From: Fibrobacter sp. UWB15
Lineage (GTDB): Bacteria > Fibrobacterota > Fibrobacteria > Fibrobacterales > Fibrobacteraceae
DNA: 64,000 nucleotides
Direction of reading: 5' to 3'
Assembly (NCBI RefSeq): GCF_900177705.1
Contig: NZ_FXBA01000004.1
Span: forward strand, 124,001-188,000
Shown: piece by piece, positions 59,509-64,000 of the stretch
Position numbering within the stretch: position 1 is the first letter of the stretch
Layout: every line of letters starts with the position of its first letter
The notes under the pieces: generated by a model
Told to the model about the DNA's origin: nothing
The model's database searches: none
The model's input: the letters and a program-made list of their open reading frames with translations, nothing else
Program-made: the position numbers and the translations under genes

Positions 59509-60894
59509 ATGTCTAAACTGAATTCCGAGCGCCTCAATTCCTTTGGTTCTGCAAGTATCCCGAAACTGGTCTTGCAGTTCTCGGTTCCCGCTATCATCAG
59601 CATGCTGGTGAACGCCCTCTACAACGTAGTGGACCGTTTCTTTGTGGGCCAAGGCGTCGGCAGTCTCGGCATCGCAGGCATCACACTATGCTTTCCGATT
59701 TGCCTATTTATAATGGCAATGTCGATGATGGTAGGCGTGGGCGGCAACACGCTTTTTGCCATCCGCCTCGGTCAGAAGAAGTATATCCAGGCAAGCATCA
59801 TCCTGAACAATTCCTTCTCGCTCCTGATTCTGATGGCAATTGGAGCGTTCACGCTGGGCGAAATCTTCATGGAGCCGCTCTTAAAGCTGTTTGGCGCAAG
59901 CGAGCAGACCCTGCCTGTCGCCAGCAGCTACATGCGCATCATTTTGTGTGGAGCCGCCTTCCAGACAATCGCCCCGGGCATGAACCACTTTATCCGTTCG
60001 ATGGGACATCCGAAAACGGCCATGTTCCGCGAAATCGCGGGTGCTGTCACGAACATCATTCTCGACTACCTCTTTATCATGAAATTCCACTGGGGTATCG
60101 AGGGCGCCGCCTGGGCGACCATCGCATCGCAGCTGGTAGCCTCAGCTCTCATTACGCAATTCTTTGTCAAGAAGTCATCGCCAATCAAGATTCGCTGGCG
60201 CCACATGAAGTTGCGCGCCGCCTATGTGCGTAAGATTTACATTTTGGGTTTGCCGCCTTCGGTGATGCAGATTTGCAACAGCCTGATGAATGCGATTTTG
60301 GCCTGGAGCCTGACCACTTACGGAAACATCAGCGTCAAGACGACTGGCGCACTCTCCGGCGGCGACATGGCGATTTCAGCATTCGGCATTACCAACAGCA
60401 TCATTTCAATCATCATCCTGCCGCTCCTGGGATTCGTTCACGGAACGCAGCCGATTATCGGATACAACTACGGGGCACGCCTCAATAGCCGCGTCAAGGA
60501 AACTCTCAAGTTCGCCTTCATTTACGCCGGCGGATTCATGTTCGTCACCTGGGCAGTCCTCATGTGGCAAGCGGAAACATTCGTGGCACCGTTTGCACCG
60601 AACGACCCCGAGCTCATCAAGCTTTCGGCCTGGGCCATGCGCATTTTTGCAGCCGCCTTCTTTATGATTCCCTTCGGCATGGTTTCGGGGAACTTTTTCC
60701 AGGGTACAGGAAAGGCATTCAGGGCCATGTTCCTGAATGCCTGCCGTCAAGTGATTTTACTGATTCCGTTTTTGCTGATACTGCCCCACTTCTTTGAGCT
60801 GAAGGGCGTGTTCATGGCGCAGCCCATTGCCGACACGGGTGCGGCTATTATCGGGCTTGCCATGCTTTGGCATGAACTGAAAAAGTTAAAATAG
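59509..60894 (+). CDS. MATE-family multidrug efflux protein
   Basis: 461 residues with 12 hydrophobic segments in two halves. The opening PKLVLQFSVPAIISMLVNAL, then YNVVDRFFVGQGVGSLGIAG, is the classic MATE TM1-TM2; the second half starts IYILGLPPSVMQICNSLMNA, and GFVHGTQPIIGYNYGARL is the conserved TM8 region. It exports cationic drugs or metabolites using sodium or protons. 27-nt gap after the diguanylate cyclase; a TAAATTTG hexamer in that gap may be a separate promoter. Convergent with the third fibro-slime gene. Confidence 0.92.
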   Translation: MSKLNSERLNSFGSASIPKLVLQFSVPAIISMLVNALYNVVDRFFVGQGVGSLGIAGITLCFPICLFIMAMSMMVGVGGNTLFAIRLGQKKYIQASIILNNSFSLLILMAIGAFTLGEIFMEPLLKLFGASEQTLPVASSYMRIILCGAAFQTIAPGMNHFIRSMGHPKTAMFREIAGAVTNIILDYLFIMKFHWGIEGAAWATIASQLVASALITQFFVKKSSPIKIRWRHMKLRAAYVRKIYILGLPPSVMQICNSLMNAILAWSLTTYGNISVKTTGALSGGDMAISAFGITNSIISIIILPLLGFVHGTQPIIGYNYGARLNSRVKETLKFAFIYAGGFMFVTWAVLMWQAETFVAPFAPNDPELIKLSAWAMRIFAAAFFMIPFGMVSGNFFQGTGKAFRAMFLNACRQVILLIPFLLILPHFFELKGVFMAQPIADTGAAIIGLAMLWHELKKLK

Positions 60895-60911
60895 TTCTGA
60901 CATAAAAAGGA

Positions 60912-60988
60912 GATCCCGGCTTCCCCGTTCCGAGGACCATATCCACTAAGCAGCAAAGCTGCAAGTGGATATTGGCAAGGCCGGGATG
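60912..60988. repeat. Nested palindromic intergenic element
   Basis: Outer arms ATCCCGGC (60913-60920) and its inverse (60980-60987) enclose an inner hairpin in which ATATCCACT (60939-60947) pairs with 60964-60972 and GCAGC (60950-60954) with 60958-60962. It lies between convergent genes and probably also terminates transcription. It resembles the smaller palindrome at 1962-1990. Confidence 0.5.
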
Positions 60989-60992
60989 ACAT

Positions 60993-63170
60993 TTAGCGCA
61001 CGTTTACGCGGCGGGTTTCGCGGGCAACCTTCACGATGTAGGAACCAGGTTTGAGGTTCGGAACAATCGTTTCAGCACCAGCGGTAACGCCCTGACGCAC
61101 CACGCGACCCTGCAAATCCATAACCGCAAACTTAGCGAAAGCCGCATTCGTCACGGAAATAGTAAGTGCGGAGCGCATGTCGTTTCTGACCGCAAAGAGA
61201 GACTTAACTGCAGAAGCCACGGGCTTGATTGCACTATCATCTTCGCCTATACGGAACGACGTTACCTTCTTTGACTTGCCATCAATAGTCACAAACAAGG
61301 TGTAACGGCCATCCGGCAAAGTAGTAACCTTGGAAAGATCAATCTTAGGCTGCGAAAGATTCGTGAGGTCAATGCCACCCTTGTACACACCCGGAGTAGA
61401 AACCTTTTCAAAGTCAGCCACAGCGCTATCCTTAACAGAGCTTCCGTTGACCAACGTATAAGATATAATCGACGGAGCAATCGAATCGCAAATAGTCACA
61501 GGTTCAGTAGCCATTCCGCAAGTACCGACATTAGCCGACTTGGTGTAACAAATGCTATAAGACGTTGCAGACGGCTGTTCCGACATTTTTGCACCCTTTA
61601 CGGTAATAGCAGACTGAGGCAATTGAGCCAGGAACATATTCGTACTGATTTCGAAATTGCTCATGGTCGTGCGGCGGTCGCAAGCAAAGATATCTACATC
61701 GTACTGCTGGCCGACTTCAAGTTTGCCGCTAGCGCCTTCAAAGGCATCGAGATCTACATAGCCCGGAGCATCTAGGTGGACTCCGCCCAAGTCAATGGCG
61801 AGTTTGTTGTCGATGAACGCCCAAATGTCATCGCCACCGCGAAGAGCTAAGCGAAGCCCCGGCTTGTGGGTAAACTTGGCATGTGTTTCATAACAGAAGT
61901 GATGGTTGCGTCCACCGGTTCCATCTTCTTTGACCAGGGATGTCCAACGGTATTCTGAGCCATTCGTCCCTTTCCTCACAAGGGAGTCGGTTCCATATTT
62001 AAAGAACGGCCAACCTTCAGGAGCAGCGTCGGGGCAAGACCAGCCTAACACACAATTATCAGGATATGTGCTCGGCATATTAAGAGCGGTCTGAATAAAC
62101 TCTTCAGCAGTTGAACCATCAGCAAAAATGCCCTCACAATTATGTCCCTTGCTCCAACCCGGGCCATTGCACAACAAATCAAATACAGGAACGCCTTCCA
62201 AAGAATCGAGCTTTCTAAGCGATGGGCCATAGAACACCGGCCCCTCGGCATCGCGCTTGGTGCGAGCCGCCGAAAGAGGAGTCTGGTCCGGGTTTGCAAG
62301 TTTCACAGAAGCATCATCCGTTTGTTCTACCGGGAAGAATCCTCCAACAGCAGAGGTTCCTAACGGCATATAGTAATCGGAGCTGAATTCCCACCAACCG
62401 CCACGTTCCATGTGCGGAACCGGCATGTCATAGCAGCTCATTTCGTTTACGCCTTCAGTGTAATTGAACAGTTGGTTAAAGTACTTTTCATCAATAAAGC
62501 ACTTCTTTCCGGCAGTAGTCAGCTTGGGCTTTTTCGTTGTAGGATCAAGAGTCGTTTCTACAAGTCCCGAAGTCACACCGATACAATCATTCACCGCTTT
62601 GAGAGCCGTTTCAAGGTCAACTCCTTGAGCACCGGCCTGGCAACCTTCACCCCCCTGAGCGTAGCAAGAGAATGCCGGGTGCAACTTTGCATCGGAATCG
62701 TAGACGATCCACGGAATCTCGTACGAACAAGTACCTTGAAGCACATCCGCTTCGGCAAAGCTATAAAGCCAACCGTCCTCATTGAGCTTTTGACTTTCGT
62801 CTGCAACAAAGAACACACTGTCTTTTCCCAATTCAAATATCTTTTTCAGGGGAATCGGAACCGCCGAGTCTCCCGTTTCCCAGTTGCCGTTCATGCCGAG
62901 CATATCTTCGCGGGCTGCGTCGTCGTCACGGTAGATTAACACGTTATCGGTAATTTCATCTTCGGCAAAGGCGTACTTATACCAGCCGCACATGAAACCA
63001 TCCATTACCATCGGCTTGCCAGTTTTGCCACCATCAGTACTGATCATCGGCGCAGATGATACCCAATCTGCACTCCCAGGCAACAGTACAAGGAATTGTT
63101 TTGTAGAACCAGCCCAAGCCGCAGAACAAGCAAGGGCTGCACCAGCCATAACACATAAACATCTTTTCAT
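60993..63170 (-). CDS. Fibro-slime secreted protein C, with T9SS-like C-terminal tail
   Basis: 725 residues. Signal peptide MKRCLCVMAGAALACSAAWA. N-terminal region colinear with protein B (GSADWVSSAPMISTDGGKTG, WYKYAFAEDEITDN); fibro-slime block (GGDDIWAFIDNKLAIDLGG, DVDIFACDRRTTMSN) near 450-520. The long beta stalk of A and B is missing; instead the chain ends with a ~70-residue domain, FAVMDLQGRVVRQGVTAG, GSYIVKVARETRRVNVR, like the tail of the GH8 enzyme. Probably exported through the type IX-like system and held on the cell surface. A TTGCAC/TATATT promoter lies at 63216-63244. Confidence 0.9.
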   Translation of the reverse strand: MKRCLCVMAGAALACSAAWAGSTKQFLVLLPGSADWVSSAPMISTDGGKTGKPMVMDGFMCGWYKYAFAEDEITDNVLIYRDDDAAREDMLGMNGNWETGDSAVPIPLKKIFELGKDSVFFVADESQKLNEDGWLYSFAEADVLQGTCSYEIPWIVYDSDAKLHPAFSCYAQGGEGCQAGAQGVDLETALKAVNDCIGVTSGLVETTLDPTTKKPKLTTAGKKCFIDEKYFNQLFNYTEGVNEMSCYDMPVPHMERGGWWEFSSDYYMPLGTSAVGGFFPVEQTDDASVKLANPDQTPLSAARTKRDAEGPVFYGPSLRKLDSLEGVPVFDLLCNGPGWSKGHNCEGIFADGSTAEEFIQTALNMPSTYPDNCVLGWSCPDAAPEGWPFFKYGTDSLVRKGTNGSEYRWTSLVKEDGTGGRNHHFCYETHAKFTHKPGLRLALRGGDDIWAFIDNKLAIDLGGVHLDAPGYVDLDAFEGASGKLEVGQQYDVDIFACDRRTTMSNFEISTNMFLAQLPQSAITVKGAKMSEQPSATSYSICYTKSANVGTCGMATEPVTICDSIAPSIISYTLVNGSSVKDSAVADFEKVSTPGVYKGGIDLTNLSQPKIDLSKVTTLPDGRYTLFVTIDGKSKKVTSFRIGEDDSAIKPVASAVKSLFAVRNDMRSALTISVTNAAFAKFAVMDLQGRVVRQGVTAGAETIVPNLKPGSYIVKVARETRRVNVR

Positions 63171-63190
63171 TCGGACCTCCTAATTACTCC
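63171..63190 (-). promoter_or_regulatory. Tandem duplicated ribosome-binding region of fibro-slime gene C
   Basis: The 10-bp unit CTCCTAATTA occurs twice in a row on the plus strand (63177-63196), giving two AATTAGGAG sites on the minus strand. The proximal GGAGG is 6 nt from the ATG. This may raise or buffer translation of the gene. Confidence 0.5.
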
Positions 63191-63215
63191 TAATTATTCC
63201 ATAATGAACAAGCAA

Positions 63216-63244
63216 AATATATAAGAAAAACTTACTTTGTGCAA
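63216..63244 (-). promoter_or_regulatory. Promoter of fibro-slime gene C
   Basis: TTGCAC (63239-63244) and TATATT (63216-63221) are separated by exactly 17 nt on the minus strand, a near-consensus housekeeping promoter. The leader to the ATG at 63170 is about 38 nt. Confidence 0.65.
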
Positions 63245-63276
63245 GCGATTTTTTTACAAACGATTTTGAAAAAGCA

Positions 63277-63304
63277 AAAAGATGTAACGTGTGTTACATC
63301 TTTT
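63277..63304 (-). terminator. Terminator after the small lipoprotein gene
   Basis: A perfect 12-bp stem (AAAAGATGTAAC at 63277-63288 pairing with 63293-63304) with a 4-nt loop, followed on the minus strand by a broken T-run. It lies 26 nt after the stop at 63331. Confidence 0.8.
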
Positions 63305-63330
63305 ACTGCACAAAGAATATCAGGATTCAG

Positions 63331-63816
63331 CTAGTAAAGCTTCTTCATGTCGGTCAGTTCACCGCCCTTTTCGTGGAAGAGCACCAGCGAGCCTCCCTGC
63401 ACCTTCTTGAAAATAGCGGTAAGCTTAGCAACCACATCGGCTTCTTCAAAACCGATTTCGTTGTAGGCGGTTTCGCCAATCACAATGCCTACGTTCACAA
63501 GATCCGGAGACTTGCGTCGCAGATAATTCAGCAGGTCTTCGTCGTTGTTGAGAATGTCTGTTGCGGTCGGCTTTTCAAGTTCAGCCGGGTCGCGTGTGCT
63601 CACCAAGAGGGGGTACATCGCATCAGAAATGACCTGCTTGGAGTTCAAATAGAACGTATTGCCCACGAACAAGCTAATGGAGTCGTTCAAAACTTGGCGA
63701 ACTTCGAGAATCACGTCGCTCTGGGAAGAGGCTTCCTGGATTTCGAGTTTGGAAGGGCCGCAGGCCATAAAGGCAAGCGAAAACGAGACAAGGGCCATAA
63801 GGGCAAGTTTCTTCAT
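63331..63816 (-). CDS. Small lipoprotein of unknown function
   Basis: 161 residues from the ATG at 63816, preferred because GGAG lies directly upstream and the signal starts there. MKKLALMALVSFSLAFMAC gives lipobox AFMAC (Cys19). Mature part: SSQSDVILEVRQVLNDSISLF, then SKQVISDAMYPLLVST, ILNNDEDLLNYLRRKSPDLV, GETAYNEIGFEEADVVAKLT; alpha/beta, soluble, fold not recognised. Likely anchored to the outer membrane. Confidence 0.7.
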   Translation of the reverse strand: MKKLALMALVSFSLAFMACGPSKLEIQEASSQSDVILEVRQVLNDSISLFVGNTFYLNSKQVISDAMYPLLVSTRDPAELEKPTATDILNNDEDLLNYLRRKSPDLVNVGIVIGETAYNEIGFEEADVVAKLTAIFKKVQGGSLVLFHEKGGELTDMKKLY

Positions 63817-63875
63817 GTTTTCTCCTTTCGGCATTGCAAGGGGCAACGCCTGTATTCCGCCCTTTAATATATAAT

Positions 63876-64000
63876 TTATTTATGTAAAATGCGCATTGCA
63901 CGCTCAATGAGCTCGGGTTTTAGGTCAAAAACGCGGCTCAGGGTTTCGACACGTGCCGATTCCTCGATTTTTTCGATACGGGAACCATTCGCATCGCGGG
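63876..64000 (-). CDS. C-terminal end of an unidentified protein (runs off window)
   Basis: The minus strand carries an open frame entering from beyond 64000 and ending at the stop 63876-63878. The visible residues, including IEKIEESARVETLSRVF and LKPELIERAMRILHK, are helical and charged. Too short to identify. The TATATT-rich gap after it probably holds the promoter of the lipoprotein gene. Confidence 0.55.
   Translation of the reverse strand, partial: RDANGSRIEKIEESARVETLSRVFDLKPELIERAMRILHK

Noticed and set aside
1-64000. tRNA, rRNA, CRISPR arrays, insertion sequences, att sites and known riboswitches
   Set aside because: Looked for by eye on both strands; no cloverleaf, regular repeat-spacer series, transposase or recognised aptamer was found.

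Overview
The window looks like a chromosomal segment of a Fibrobacter species (F. succinogenes-like, Gram-negative, fibre-degrading). The basis is three large secreted proteins with the fibro-slime signature (GDDDIWVFIDNKLAVDLGG type), a secreted GH8 glucanase with a Fibrobacter/T9SS-like C-terminal tail, many OM-barrel and lipoprotein signals, and roughly balanced base composition with AT-rich intergenic gaps. No rRNA, tRNA, CRISPR array, insertion sequence or prophage was recognised. Genes are tightly packed in operons with many ATGA/TAATG overlaps.

Layout. 1-360: N-terminus of ileS, divergent from a sugar porter (559-1950). 2059-4164: GH8 glucanase, convergent with the porter across a strong hairpin. 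4388-11032 (minus): an acyltransferase, then an operon of a barrel protein, a Gfo/Idh/MocA oxidoreductase, an SppA protease carrying an N-terminal beta-barrel, a CNNM/CBS membrane protein, and a collapsed GxxExxY gene. 11099-12325: CotH-like lipoprotein.

12316-30448 is a Wzx/Wzy-type surface-polysaccharide locus built of two convergent arms. The plus arm (13432-21066) holds a cytidylyltransferase-oxidoreductase fusion, a PhnW-like class V aminotransferase, a stand-alone TagD-like cytidylyltransferase, four consecutive LicD-family phosphotransferases and a Wzx flippase. The minus arm (30448 to 21070) holds UDP-glucose dehydrogenase, glycosyltransferases, an O-acyltransferase, an SGNH hydrolase, a small barrel protein, a radical SAM/SPASM protein and a Wzy-like polymerase. 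The plus arm reads as a pathway that makes CDP-activated amino- or polyol-phosphate (or phosphonate) groups and attaches them to surface glycan. This is the best candidate for an undescribed system.

30598-43006 (minus): a large CotH lipoprotein; an operon of MCE/MlaD-like protein, HPr, enzyme I, lytic transglycosylase and an EamA transporter; and an operon of an M16-like lipoprotein without the zinc motif, an unknown exported protein and TrmH. 43117-48186 (plus): GluQ and a 1367-residue helicase/nuclease-like protein whose ATPase and nuclease motifs all appear degraded. 48260-63170: a SPOR protein, two tandem giant fibro-slime proteins, a divergent FHA-GGDEF diguanylate cyclase with a MATE exporter, and a third, shorter fibro-slime protein. 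63331-64000: a lipoprotein and the 3' end of an unidentified gene.

Regulation visible in sequence: a recurrent -10-like TATATT(T), placed exactly 6 nt before ATG in several single genes or first genes that lack a Shine-Dalgarno sequence, suggests leaderless transcripts. Other genes have conventional leaders with GGAG-type sites.
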